DNA of 64,000 nt from Aeromicrobium sp. 9AM (GTDB lineage: Bacteria > Actinomycetota > Actinomycetes > Propionibacteriales > Nocardioidaceae), in NCBI RefSeq assembly GCF_902506105.1, contig NZ_LR733304.1:1597458-1661457 (forward strand), in the 5' to 3' direction. The notes under the pieces are model-generated. The model searched no databases. It saw nothing but the letters and a program-made list of their open reading frames with translations, and was not told the DNA's origin. Positions 19,125 through 26,374 of the stretch are shown piece by piece. The translations under genes were made by a program, and so were the position numbers. Numbering within the stretch: the stretch's first letter is position 1; every line of letters begins with the position of its first letter.

Positions 19125-19295
19125 TCACGGTGCTGCCGTGTGGTCGAGGTCGGCGCACTGAGCAGTGGCCGTGTCCGAGGGGCACCACGTCGGACGTCCG
19201 TCGAAGTGATGTGACACGACGGCCACGGCAAGGATCGCGAAGAGTGCGAGAACGCCGAGAATCCTGACGGCTGATACGTAACCACGGGGTGTCAT
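19125..19295 (-). CDS. Small membrane protein with leaderless start
   Basis: The 56-residue protein starts MTPRGYVSAV and has one hydrophobic segment (about residues 10-28: VRILGVLALFAILAVAVVS). A cysteine-containing outer part follows. Its ATG lies inside the 16-bp palindrome GGGTGTCATGACACCC, with TTGACA and TACTGT placed so that transcription would begin at the ATG. It is therefore probably read from a leaderless transcript. It shares the first three codons (Met-Thr-Pro) with the genes at 24332-24460 and 23621-23797. The function is unknown; lysogenic expression is plausible. Confidence 0.6.
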   Translation of the reverse strand: MTPRGYVSAVRILGVLALFAILAVAVVSHHFDGRPTWCPSDTATAQCADLDHTAAP

Positions 19296-19338
19296 GACAC
19301 CCACAGTACGACTCGCGCTGAAGGGTGTCAAGCCACCC
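19287..19338 (-). promoter_or_regulatory. Leaderless leftward promoter with two palindromic operators
   Basis: Read leftward, TTGACA (19331-19326) and TACTGT (19308-19303) are separated by 17 bases, with the ATG of the 56-residue gene at 19295. A perfect 16-bp palindrome GGGTGTCATGACACCC covers the start (19287-19302). A degenerate copy, GGGTGTCAAGCCACCC, covers the -35 box (19323-19338). The arrangement is that of a repressed promoter inside the late operon. Confidence 0.7.
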
Positions 19339-19369
19339 CCTCGACCACGACCAACCCACAGGAGTCCTC

Positions 19370-19669
19370 GTGTCCATCACACTCGGCAACCAGCCCGACT
19401 CGCTTCAAGTGGTCCTCACCCGGGATGCCGACTTCGTGTCCACGCTGACCAACAGCGACGGCGACTGGTCCCCCACCTGCACCATCGAACTGCGCATCGG
19501 TGACGACACGGTCTGGCCCGCAACGATCGTCGATAACGTCGCCTCGTTCGACGTCGACAAGGTTGCCGTCAACGATCTGCTCGAAGACGGCGCCACGAAG
19601 GTGCGACTGTTCTACACCGATGGCGCCGCGGACCTGTGCTGGGCGAAGGGTTCGGTGCGGCGCGCATGA
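19370..19669 (+). CDS. Small beta-sandwich tail protein (LtfC/Gp6-like)
   Basis: The 99-residue protein starts at a GTG with GGAG 5 bases upstream. The opening VSITLGNQPDSLQVVLTRD and the following TNSDGDWSPTCTIELRIGDD resemble a small beta-sandwich family seen in actinophage tail modules (described for LtfC/p132/Gp6-like proteins). It probably decorates or links minor tail proteins. It overlaps the next gene by 4 bases. Confidence 0.62.
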   Translation: MSITLGNQPDSLQVVLTRDADFVSTLTNSDGDWSPTCTIELRIGDDTVWPATIVDNVASFDVDKVAVNDLLEDGATKVRLFYTDGAADLCWAKGSVRRA

Positions 19670-19986
19670 TCCTCGCCGCCGACACCAATGTCGTGGTGTC
19701 AACGCCTGGCATCCCGAACTTCGTGACCTCCACGCCGCACGTCCCGAACGTGGTGATCGCACCTGTCGTTGGTCCTCCCGGTGCTGCAGGCGGGGCGTTC
19801 CGCTTCACCCAGACCGTCCCCGCTTCGACATGGACGATCGCCCACAACCTCGGTCGCTACCCGGTGTTCAACCTCTTCCCGGCCGACTCTCCCAACACGC
19901 CGGTCTTCACCGACGTCACATACCCAGACGACAACACCGCCGTCGTCGAATGGCCCACCGCTGTCAGCGGCCGAGCCGAAGCATAA
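19666..19986 (+). CDS. Small tail-fibre-associated protein
   Basis: This 106-residue protein starts at the ATGA overlap. It has a Pro/Val-rich first half with a short collagen-like PPGAAGG. The C terminus (STWTIAHNLGRYPVFNLF, FTDVTYPDDNTAVVEW) is a beta fold often found at the ends of actinophage tail proteins. A closely similar fold (TFTHSLGTNDVEVYVW) ends the next gene. It is probably structural. Confidence 0.65.
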   Translation: MILAADTNVVVSTPGIPNFVTSTPHVPNVVIAPVVGPPGAAGGAFRFTQTVPASTWTIAHNLGRYPVFNLFPADSPNTPVFTDVTYPDDNTAVVEWPTAVSGRAEA

Positions 19987-19995
19987 GGAGCAGTC

Positions 19996-20772
19996 ATGGC
20001 AGCGAAGTTCGCAAAGGGCGTAGACCTCAACAATCAGCGGGCTATCAACCTCGCAGACGGCACCGCAGCAACCGATGGCGTCACCCTGCAGCAGTTGCAG
20101 GCGATGGTTCGTGGCCTGTCGTGGAAGGACGAGGTCCGTGCGGCATCGACCGCCAACGGCACCCTCGCATCCGCGTTCGCCAACGGTTCGACGCTCGACG
20201 GTGTCACGCTCGCGACCAACGACCGCATCCTGCTGAAGGACCAGTCGGCCGGCGCTGAGAACGGCATCTACACGGTCAACGCGTCAGGTGCGCCCACCCG
20301 TGCGGTCGACGCCGACTCCACAGCGGAGCTCGAGAACGCCACCGTGTTCGTGTCGACTGGCACCGTCAACGCTGACAAGGCATTCACACAGACCGCGACC
20401 GTCACCACACCCGGCACGACCGCGCAGACGTGGGTCCAGTTCGGTGGCGGTACCACTGTCACCGCAGGCAACGGTCTGACCGGCACCTCCACCATCTCCG
20501 TGCTGCTCGACACCGCATCAGGGCTCGTCGTCTCCGGTACTGGCCTCAAGGTCGACACCGCCGTCATGACCCGCAAGTACGCGGCCGACTGTGCAGCGAC
20601 CACCAACCCGCAGACGTTCACCCACAGCCTCGGCACCAATGACGTCGAGGTCTACGTGTGGGAAGGCAACACGAAGGTGTACCCCGACATCACCAAGGGC
20701 TCAGGCACGGTCATTGTCGACTGGGGTAGCGCCCCGACTGCCTCGCAGTACCGCGTCGTGATCCAGGGCTGA
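19996..20772 (+). CDS. Tail fibre-like protein
   Basis: The 258-residue protein has AAGGAG upstream. It opens MAAKFAKGVDLNNQRAINL, a phage fibre motif (NLNNQKI type). The following AAGTVTLQQLQAMVRGL-like and RILLKDQSAGAENGIYTVN segments are typical of fibre/baseplate proteins, and a terminal domain resembles the end of the previous gene. It shares one base with the next gene start. It is probably a side-fibre adaptor. Confidence 0.72.
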   Translation: MAAKFAKGVDLNNQRAINLADGTAATDGVTLQQLQAMVRGLSWKDEVRAASTANGTLASAFANGSTLDGVTLATNDRILLKDQSAGAENGIYTVNASGAPTRAVDADSTAELENATVFVSTGTVNADKAFTQTATVTTPGTTAQTWVQFGGGTTVTAGNGLTGTSTISVLLDTASGLVVSGTGLKVDTAVMTRKYAADCAATTNPQTFTHSLGTNDVEVYVWEGNTKVYPDITKGSGTVIVDWGSAPTASQYRVVIQG

Positions 20773-22529
20773 TGTCAGCACCGATCCGCAACGGCGTCAG
20801 CGTCCCGCCGCTGCCGACGTTCCAGCCTCGCGCTGGTCACTTCGACCCCGCAACCGGCGTCTATGTCCCGGTCGGGTGCAGGGGTCTACCCAAGTTCAAC
20901 TCTGACCTCGCGAAGGTGCGGACGGGCTCGGCGACCGCCCGTGCCCAGGTCGCCCTCGCAGGCCACTCGCTCATGGCGGGTTACACGTCCAGCGTCGGCA
21001 CATACGACCCAGGATCGGTCCTCCGCAAGATGCTGAGCCAGTCACTCGGCGTCAAGGCTGGCTCCGGACTGATTCCCACTTTCAACGGTGACGCGGTCGG
21101 GTTCACCGACGACTCGCGCTACTCCAAGTCCGGCACCTTCATCTGGCTCGGCAGTGCAGGGAACCTTGTGCCGTGGGCTTACGGCAGCACGCCCAACTGC
21201 TCGGTCACCCTCACCTCCAACACTCCCGGCACTGTTGTCGACATGCTCGTGTCGGATGGGTTCGGCAACCTCACCTACACGATCGACGGCTCCCCCGGCA
21301 CGATCACAGTCGGTGGCACGTCCGCATACAAGCTCGTGACCGTCACGGGACTCGCGGACACCAACCACACGGTTACGGTCACCAGCGCTGCTGGCTCGGA
21401 GATCCTCGTTGGCGTCAACGTCCGCTACCCGTCCGACCTCGAGGTGCACGACTTTGGCATCGTCGGAACGTCGGCAGCGGACTGGATCGGCGGCTACAAC
21501 TACGCAACGTCGCTCGGCACGATCGTCGGCATGGCTCCCTCATGTGTGGCGATCATGCTGGGCCACGCAGAGATCCAGGCGGGTACGTCCCGGGCCACGT
21601 ACACGGCCAACATGCAGTCGATGATCAGCACGCTCACTGCTGCGGGTTCTGACATCATCCTGATCGGCACCATCCCGCTCGACACATACTCGGATGCTCA
21701 GTGGTTGCCATACCGTGAAGCACTGTACGACCTCGCGGACACGAACAACTGTCTCCTGGTCGACCCGTATCCGTACTTCGGCACCTACGCAGGCGGGGTC
21801 GCACTGGGCCTGTTCAACGGTGTGGACATTGCGCACCTGACGAACGCTGGCAACGCTGAGCTGATGCGCCTGGTCGCAGGCGCTTTCATGCAAGGCACCG
21901 GGAGCGGAGACCTGGCCCTGCAGAAGACGGCGAACCTGTCGGATGTCAGCGATGCTTCGGCGGCCCGCACCAGCCTTGGTCTTGGGACGGCAGCGACACA
22001 GGCGTCATCCGCGTTCCAGGCTGCTGATGCAGACCTGGCGACGATCGCCGGACTGACAGCGACAACCGGCAACATGATCCTGTCCGTTGCCAGTGCATGG
22101 GCGTCACAGACCCCGGCTCAGGTGAAGACGGCACTCGCACTCAACAACGTCGACAACACATCCGACGCGACGAAGAACTCGGCCACCGCGACCTTCACCA
22201 ACAAGCGGGTCACCAAACGGATCTCCGCCCTCGCATCCGCAGCGACCATCACGATCCTCGGAGACTCGACAGACCTTGCCACAGTGACCGCGCTCGCCAC
22301 GAACACCACGTTCGCTGCACCGTCCGGCACACCCACACATGGTCAAGAAATCTGGTTGCGGATCAAGGACAACGGCACCGCGCGCACCCTCACATGGAAC
22401 GCGACCTTCCGCGCGATGGGCGTCACCCTGCCGACGACCACAGTCATCAGCAAGACCACGTACCTGCAGTTCATGTGGAACGCAACCGATGGCCGCTGGG
22501 ACTGCCTCGACGTCAAGCAAGAAGCGTAA
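20772..22529 (+). CDS. Tail protein with SGNH/GDSL-type hydrolase domain
   Basis: The 585-residue protein contains an SGNH-hydrolase core at about residues 58-370. Block I is VALAGHS with Ser66 (GHS rather than GDS), block III is replaced by GHAE near 263-266, and the C-terminal Asp-His pair is in DIAHLTNAGN near 353-356. The C-terminal third is fibre-like (LSDVSDASAARTSLGLG, ALNNVDNTSDATKNSA). It may de-esterify host surface glycans during adsorption. The altered block III makes activity less certain. Confidence 0.75.
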   Translation: MSAPIRNGVSVPPLPTFQPRAGHFDPATGVYVPVGCRGLPKFNSDLAKVRTGSATARAQVALAGHSLMAGYTSSVGTYDPGSVLRKMLSQSLGVKAGSGLIPTFNGDAVGFTDDSRYSKSGTFIWLGSAGNLVPWAYGSTPNCSVTLTSNTPGTVVDMLVSDGFGNLTYTIDGSPGTITVGGTSAYKLVTVTGLADTNHTVTVTSAAGSEILVGVNVRYPSDLEVHDFGIVGTSAADWIGGYNYATSLGTIVGMAPSCVAIMLGHAEIQAGTSRATYTANMQSMISTLTAAGSDIILIGTIPLDTYSDAQWLPYREALYDLADTNNCLLVDPYPYFGTYAGGVALGLFNGVDIAHLTNAGNAELMRLVAGAFMQGTGSGDLALQKTANLSDVSDASAARTSLGLGTAATQASSAFQAADADLATIAGLTATTGNMILSVASAWASQTPAQVKTALALNNVDNTSDATKNSATATFTNKRVTKRISALASAATITILGDSTDLATVTALATNTTFAAPSGTPTHGQEIWLRIKDNGTARTLTWNATFRAMGVTLPTTTVISKTTYLQFMWNATDGRWDCLDVKQEA

Positions 22530-22561
22530 CCGGACCACCTTCCAACCCCCTCGGAGGAATC

Positions 22562-22681
22562 ATGAAGAAGATCGCACTCGCAGTCGTCGCGGCTGTTGTT
22601 GTCCTGCTGCCTGTTTCAGCTGACGGCGTACCAAGCCATCACGGCAAGCCGGTTGTCCAGCGCGTCATCGATTGGGACTGA
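22562..22681 (+). CDS. Very small secreted or membrane peptide
   Basis: This 39-residue frame has a strong ribosome site (GGAGG, 6 bases before the ATG). MKKIALAVVAAVVVLLPVSA is an ideal signal or membrane segment, followed by 19 residues ending VIDWD. It lies between the fibre gene and a membrane gene, so a role in lysis or superinfection exclusion is possible, but this is only inferred from place and topology. Confidence 0.6.
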   Translation: MKKIALAVVAAVVVLLPVSADGVPSHHGKPVVQRVIDWD

Positions 22682-22686
22682 CCTCC

Positions 22687-23193
22687 ATGCAGACGCTGTT
22701 GCCGATGGTGGAGCGATCGAGAAAGAATCCCTACGAGATCTCCATCGCCATCGCGTTGGCAGCGTTGAGCCTGTACGGCCTGTTCCTCACCCCGGCGTCC
22801 GCAAGTCTTGACGCAGGGTTGACGATCGCGCAACGGTTCCTCTACAGCGCACTCGGTCTTCTCGGCTCGGGCATCACACTGTGGGGACTTCGCTGCAAGC
22901 AACCGCACACCGGTCTCCTGATCGAACGAGCCGGCCAGTTCATGATGGGCTTCGGCGCCGCTGCGTTTGTCGCCGTCCTGTGCAAGGTGTCCACGTTCGA
23001 CCAGTCCGGTTTGGTGACCGGGTCCGGTGCCGCTATCGCTGTGGCTGCGTTCTGGCGCTTCCGTCAGATCAATGTGGACCTGCGCACCTGGCACGAACGA
23101 GCGACGCACGCGACGGCGATCGTTGAGGCGGCGATTGCTGAGGTGGTCGAGCAGACACCCGCGCCGGGGACGGACCAAGACGATGCCGAGTAA
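22687..23193 (+). CDS. Multi-pass membrane protein
   Basis: The 168-residue protein has hydrophobic segments near residues 17-37, 48-70, 84-104 and 108-125, then a charged cytoplasmic tail (HERATHATAIVEAAIAEVVE). Its place between fibre genes and endolysin suggests part of the lysis cassette (holin-like) or a membrane exclusion protein. It overlaps the next gene by 11 bases. No family is recognised. Confidence 0.68.
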   Translation: MQTLLPMVERSRKNPYEISIAIALAALSLYGLFLTPASASLDAGLTIAQRFLYSALGLLGSGITLWGLRCKQPHTGLLIERAGQFMMGFGAAAFVAVLCKVSTFDQSGLVTGSGAAIAVAAFWRFRQINVDLRTWHERATHATAIVEAAIAEVVEQTPAPGTDQDDAE

Positions 23194-23563
23194 CCCGTGG
23201 GTCACGATCATCCTTGCGCTGATCGGTGCCGGTGGCGGTGGTGGCTTGGTCCTGCTGCTCAAGGCTCCCGGTGACATCAAGAAGACGAACGCCGAGACCG
23301 GGCTCACGAACACTCAGGCCGCGACTCAACTGTCTGAGTCGTGGGCGAAGCTGACCGCCGCACTGCAGGGCGAGGTAGCTAAGGCCGAGATGCGCGCCAC
23401 GTCGGCAGAACAGCATGCGGTCGGCGCTGCAGCAGAGGCCAAGGGTTACCGCGATCAGATGGCTGCGATGACCGGCGAGATTACTGGTATGCGTGCGCAG
23501 ATCGCGAGCATGCGCGAGCAAATCATCTCGCTTGAGCACGAACTCGCTGACCGCAACCCCTGA
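23183..23563 (+). CDS. Membrane-anchored coiled-coil protein
   Basis: The 126-residue protein has one N-terminal membrane segment (WVTIILALIGAGGGGGLVLL, residues about 6-25). A long Ala/Glu/Gln-rich helix predicted to form a coiled coil follows (about 35-120, ending MREQIISLEHELADRNP). The layout is like one-pass lysis or phage-exclusion proteins. It is the last rightward gene before the convergent leftward cluster. Confidence 0.65.
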   Translation: MPSNPWVTIILALIGAGGGGGLVLLLKAPGDIKKTNAETGLTNTQAATQLSESWAKLTAALQGEVAKAEMRATSAEQHAVGAAAEAKGYRDQMAAMTGEITGMRAQIASMREQIISLEHELADRNP

Positions 23564-23620
23564 TCCAACCCGCTGACCATCAACCCGCCATAGCCGCGGG
23601 GATATCGCCGAGCCCGGAGG

Positions 23621-23797
23621 TTAGGCGTCTTCCTTGATGCCGAGTTCCTTGACGATGGCGCGGCGCATGATCGTGGACTTGTCGACGCCCTCGACCTTGG
23701 CTCGTTCGCGCAACGCCTCGCGGATGGGTTCCTCAAGGCGCACGACCTCTTTACCCGTCCCCTTCGTTGGCATGGATGTGATGCTAGCGGGTGTCAT
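23621..23797 (-). CDS. Ribbon-helix-helix protein (second, CopG-like)
   Basis: This is a 58-residue protein if read from the ATG at 23797, which overlaps the previous stop by 4 bases; 50 residues if read from 23773. The core (EVVRLEEPIREALRERAKVE, then DKSTIMRRAIVKELGI) is the strand-helix-helix arrangement of CopG/Arc repressors. It ends the leftward cluster starting at 24460. It may bind the palindromes at 24453-24491, 23790-23802 or 19287-19302, but which of the two RHH proteins binds which is unknown. Confidence 0.65.
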   Translation of the reverse strand: MTPASITSMPTKGTGKEVVRLEEPIREALRERAKVEGVDKSTIMRRAIVKELGIKEDA

Positions 23798-23802
23798 ACG
23801 CC
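23790..23802 (-). promoter_or_regulatory. Operator-like palindrome at a gene junction
   Basis: GGTGT-CAT-ACGCC differs at one base from the GGTGT-CAT-ACACC operator upstream of the cluster. It covers the start codon of the RHH gene and the stop of the preceding one. Because it also encodes Met-Thr-Pro in an ATGA overlap, the match could partly be a coding coincidence. Confidence 0.4.
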
Positions 23803-23928
23803 TACTCCATAATCTGCTTTTCGGCCACAGCGCAGACACTCGCGCCATAGCCCTGATGTGCGGGTAGCCCGGTTCGTCCAACGATGACCGAGCCACCCGC
23901 ACCTGTAGTAGAAGCACCACGGCAGCAT
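23794..23928 (-). CDS. Small zinc-ribbon-like protein
   Basis: This 44-residue protein overlaps the upstream stop by one base (TGATG) and the downstream start by four. It has Cys10, His15, Cys31 and Cys34 in the arrangement CGWLGHRW...WRECLRCG. This motif is common in very small actinophage proteins and probably binds zinc. The function is unknown. Start and stop overlaps on both sides strongly support translation. Confidence 0.6.
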   Translation of the reverse strand: MLPWCFYYRCGWLGHRWTNRATRTSGLWRECLRCGRKADYGVGV

Positions 23929-24014
23929 CAGCGTGATCGCCACAACTTGATCAGCGCGTCGAGGATGAGAAAGCCAGCGACGAACCCAAGCGCGAATCCC
24001 ACCGGGTCACTCAT
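23928..24014 (-). CDS. Tiny membrane peptide
   Basis: The 28-residue frame (MSDPVGFALGFVAGFLILDA onward, ending KLWRSR) has a perfect ribosome site, AGGAG with 6 bases to the ATG. It is almost entirely one membrane helix with a basic cytoplasmic end. It is coupled to the next gene. It could be a regulatory micropeptide; the function is unknown. Confidence 0.55.
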   Translation of the reverse strand: MSDPVGFALGFVAGFLILDALIKLWRSR

Positions 24015-24023
24015 GAACGACTC

Positions 24024-24311
24024 CTAAGCATCCCGAACGACGTGCGAGACACGACGATCCAGGAACGGCGGCAGGTCACTCGCCACACCCTGCGGCAGGT
24101 CGGCCTCGATCGTCTCGGCATCGTTGATCTGGTCGCCCGGTTCGATGGTGAGAGTGATCGTTGACGGGCTGCCCATGTCGGCGTAATCGTCGACCGAGAA
24201 CTCGACGGTCACTTGCCGATGATCGTCAGTCACGAACACGGCACCGCGACCAGTCTCGGGAGTCTGCAACGTGGCAATGCGGCGGTTCTTGATGAGTGTG
24301 CTGGTGGTCAT
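24024..24311 (-). CDS. Hypothetical acidic prophage protein
   Basis: The 95-residue protein has AAGGAG 6 bases before the chosen ATG. An ATG 15 bases earlier lies within the ribosome site region. It is beta-rich (RGAVFVTDDHRQVTVEFSV, STITLTIEPGDQ) and acidic. No family is recognised. It is the second gene of the leftward cluster, after the leaderless membrane peptide. Confidence 0.65.
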   Translation of the reverse strand: MTTSTLIKNRRIATLQTPETGRGAVFVTDDHRQVTVEFSVDDYADMGSPSTITLTIEPGDQINDAETIEADLPQGVASDLPPFLDRRVSHVVRDA

Positions 24312-24331
24312 TTCGTTCTCCTTCATAGGGG

Positions 24332-24460
24332 TTAGCCGCGAGCTTGAGCGAACCACAGGAACGCCCCAAGCAACGCAACCGGAATAGCAACGCACGCGCC
24401 AATTCCGAACAGGTATGCAAGCACACACAGAACGAGCCGCGTGTCATCACTAGGTGTCAT
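24332..24460 (-). CDS. Small membrane protein with leaderless start
   Basis: This 42-residue protein starts MTPSDDTRLV and has two closely spaced hydrophobic stretches (about 9-35), ending FAQARG. Its ATG lies inside the operator GGTGT-CAT-ACACC (24453-24465). Promoter boxes place transcription start at the ATG itself, so it is probably leaderless. It is the counterpart of the 56-residue protein at 19125-19295. Confidence 0.58.
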   Translation of the reverse strand: MTPSDDTRLVLCVLAYLFGIGACVAIPVALLGAFLWFAQARG

Positions 24461-24496
24461 ACACCCCAACCTACACTAGGTGTCATACACCCACAA
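24448..24496 (-). promoter_or_regulatory. Leaderless leftward promoter with two identical operators
   Basis: CACTAGGTGTCATACACCC occurs twice, at 24448-24466 and 24474-24492. Each holds the inverted half-sites GGTGT and ACACC around CAT. Read leftward, TTGTGG (24496-24491) and TAGGTT (24473-24468) are 17 bases apart and put the start at the ATG at 24460. One operator covers the start and the other the spacer. The endolysin start lies 22 bases to the right, so rightward transcription may also be affected. Confidence 0.72.
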
Positions 24497-24513
24497 TGAC
24501 CATTGGAGCGCGC

Positions 24514-25941
24514 ATGAGCAAGACTCTCTACCCCGGTGCGAACACGACTGCGCAGAACTTCGCGAGCAAGTACGTGGGCAGCACCATGTCGCCCAACGTC
24601 GTCGTCCTGCATTCGACAGAGGGTTGGGACTGGCCGTCGTACTCCGGTGGCGCGACCGCTCCACACTTCACGATCAAGCCGAACTTCGCCAAGAAGACGG
24701 TCGAGGTTCGCCAGCACTTCCCGGTCAACAAGTCGGCACGCGCACTGGAAAACCGAGGTGGCGGCGTCGAGACGAACACGCTCAACGCCGTGCAGATCGA
24801 ACTCGTCGGCACGTGTGATCCGCCCACGCACAAGAAGCGTGGCACGGTCTCTCACATCTTCATGCCCGAGGCGCCGGACTGGTTCATCCAGGGTGTCGCC
24901 GACCTGCTGAAATGGCTGCACGCCGAGTGGCCCGACTTCCCGCTCAAGGATGCAGCCAAGCGCGGGTGGGGTGCGTACCCGTCGTCATACGGCGCATCGA
25001 GGTATCGACTGTCGTTCACCGAGTGGAACAACGCATACGGTGTCGTCGGCCACCAGCACGTACCGGAGAATAGCCACGGCGACCCCGGCAACTTCCCCAT
25101 CGCCAAGCTGATCGCTGCGAGCAAGGCCGGGACTAAGCCTGAGCCGCCCGTGGATCCCCCGCCGCCTGTCGACCTTGGCCCCGAAGTCATCTCCACGACC
25201 CTGAACGCTGCCTCGTACAACGCGACCGGGGCACGCACCTACAAGGGCCGCGTCGACCGTTACGTCGTGCGCCGGCTCAAGTACCCGGTCGATGTCATGA
25301 ACTTCCAAGAGGTCGGCAACGGCATCAACCGGGCCAGCAAGCCGAACTGCCTCATGCGCTCACGACTCGACACCAAGTTCGGTGCGGTCTACAAGCGTCG
25401 TGCTGGTGACAAGGGCCGCTACAACTACGTGAACCTGCTCCGGGTCAAGCACATCAAGGGCGGGCTCATCACGGCTGCACGGTCCACGCAATTCCGCTCG
25501 GACGACAAGCAGGCATCGTGGGAGGTCTACGAGAAGGACAGCATCCGCGCAATGGATGTGTCGTTCCATCTTGAGAACGACGAGGGTGCGGTCGCCGATG
25601 CCAAACGCGTCTCGTCCATGCTCAACATCGTCGCCCAGGCACTCGTCATCGCGAAGACGTACAAGGTCGACGTGCGCAACATCCTGTTCACGGGTGACAC
25701 CAACTCGCAGGGCATGGTCGCCGCAGCAATGAAGGTCGCTCACTGGCGCAACGCTGCAACCGGCACCGAGTACGAGAACGCGCACACGTTCACGGACTGG
25801 AACGGTCGCGCACGTGAACGGTTCGACTACGCCTTCGTGCATGAGACCGCTGGACCCGCAACCGTGTCAGCCGTCCACCGCGACACCGACATCTCAGACC
25901 ACGCAGAACTCGTCATCAGGCGCCACCTCACACGCGTCTGA
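24514..25941 (+). CDS. Endolysin: amidase fused to an EEP-type nuclease domain
   Basis: The ATG at 24514 has GGAG 6 bases upstream, giving 475 residues. Residues about 20-205 form an amidase_2/T7-lysozyme-like domain: VVVLHSTEGWDW (His33), APHFTI (His51) and GHQHVPENSHGDPG supply the zinc ligands. A Pro-rich linker (KPEPPVDPPPPVD) follows. Residues about 230-475 show the endonuclease/exonuclease/phosphatase signature: NFQEV (Glu266), VSFHLEN, GDTN (Asp395, Asn397), RFDYAF and ISDH (Asp462, His463). The N-terminal part should cleave the MurNAc-Ala bond at lysis. The nuclease part replaces the usual wall-binding domain. Confidence 0.85.
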   Translation: MSKTLYPGANTTAQNFASKYVGSTMSPNVVVLHSTEGWDWPSYSGGATAPHFTIKPNFAKKTVEVRQHFPVNKSARALENRGGGVETNTLNAVQIELVGTCDPPTHKKRGTVSHIFMPEAPDWFIQGVADLLKWLHAEWPDFPLKDAAKRGWGAYPSSYGASRYRLSFTEWNNAYGVVGHQHVPENSHGDPGNFPIAKLIAASKAGTKPEPPVDPPPPVDLGPEVISTTLNAASYNATGARTYKGRVDRYVVRRLKYPVDVMNFQEVGNGINRASKPNCLMRSRLDTKFGAVYKRRAGDKGRYNYVNLLRVKHIKGGLITAARSTQFRSDDKQASWEVYEKDSIRAMDVSFHLENDEGAVADAKRVSSMLNIVAQALVIAKTYKVDVRNILFTGDTNSQGMVAAAMKVAHWRNAATGTEYENAHTFTDWNGRARERFDYAFVHETAGPATVSAVHRDTDISDHAELVIRRHLTRV

Positions 25942-25962
25942 AACCAACAGGAAGGCACCATC

Positions 25963-26148
25963 ATGAATCCGTTGACAGACATCCTCCCCTCGGCTGTCCG
26001 TAGATACGTCTACGCCCTGCTATTTCTGGCGTCCCTGGTCTGGACGATCTATCAGGCGTCCGATGGTGACTGGCGCCAGTTCGTCGGCGGTGTAATTGTC
26101 GCGCTGACCTCGGCCACTGCGGCCTCGAACACCGGCAACGACGAGTAG
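25963..26148 (+). CDS. Holin
   Basis: The 61-residue protein directly follows the endolysin with an AGGAAGG ribosome site. It has a basic N terminus (LPSAVRRY), two hydrophobic segments (about 15-30 and 40-54), and a short polar tail ending ASNTGNDE. This pattern is typical of actinophage holins encoded after lysin. It should form the membrane lesions that release the endolysin. Confidence 0.78.
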   Translation: MNPLTDILPSAVRRYVYALLFLASLVWTIYQASDGDWRQFVGGVIVALTSATAASNTGNDE

Positions 26149-26156
26149 GCAGTGTG

Positions 26157-26267
26157 ATGTGTCAGCACCGTGAACATCGCACCGGCAACTGTGCGGAGTG
26201 TCGCGAGCTCGAAGCGTCACGACCGCCCATGCCGCAACTCTGGGGCGACGACGGGGACGACGGCTGA
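26157..26267 (+). CDS. Tiny Cys/His protein
   Basis: This 36-residue frame contains Cys2, His4, His7, Cys12 and Cys15 (CQHREHRTGNCAEC), a likely metal-binding knuckle, and an acidic tail. Its stop shares one base with the next ATG. It lies 8 bases after the holin. The function is unknown. Confidence 0.5.
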   Translation: MCQHREHRTGNCAECRELEASRPPMPQLWGDDGDDG

Positions 26268-26374
26268 TGAGGCTCGAGCGTGCACGTGCTGTCACGGTCG
26301 GCCTGCTGCTGATCGGTGGCGTCGCTGTTGTTGCTGCCGTCATCCTCGGTGCCATCGTGCAGGCTGTGACATGA
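26267..26374 (+). CDS. Tiny one-pass membrane peptide
   Basis: The 35-residue frame (MRLERARAVTVGLLLIGGVA onward) is a single membrane helix after a basic N terminus. It is coupled to both neighbours by TGATG and ATGA overlaps. It may be a second holin-like or lysis regulator peptide; this is inferred from position only. Confidence 0.5.
   Translation: MRLERARAVTVGLLLIGGVAVVAAVILGAIVQAVT

Noticed and set aside
18931..19389. 152-codon version of the first RHH gene
   Set aside because: The upstream part is another frame of the 56-residue membrane gene and its promoter; the RHH fold is complete from 19107.
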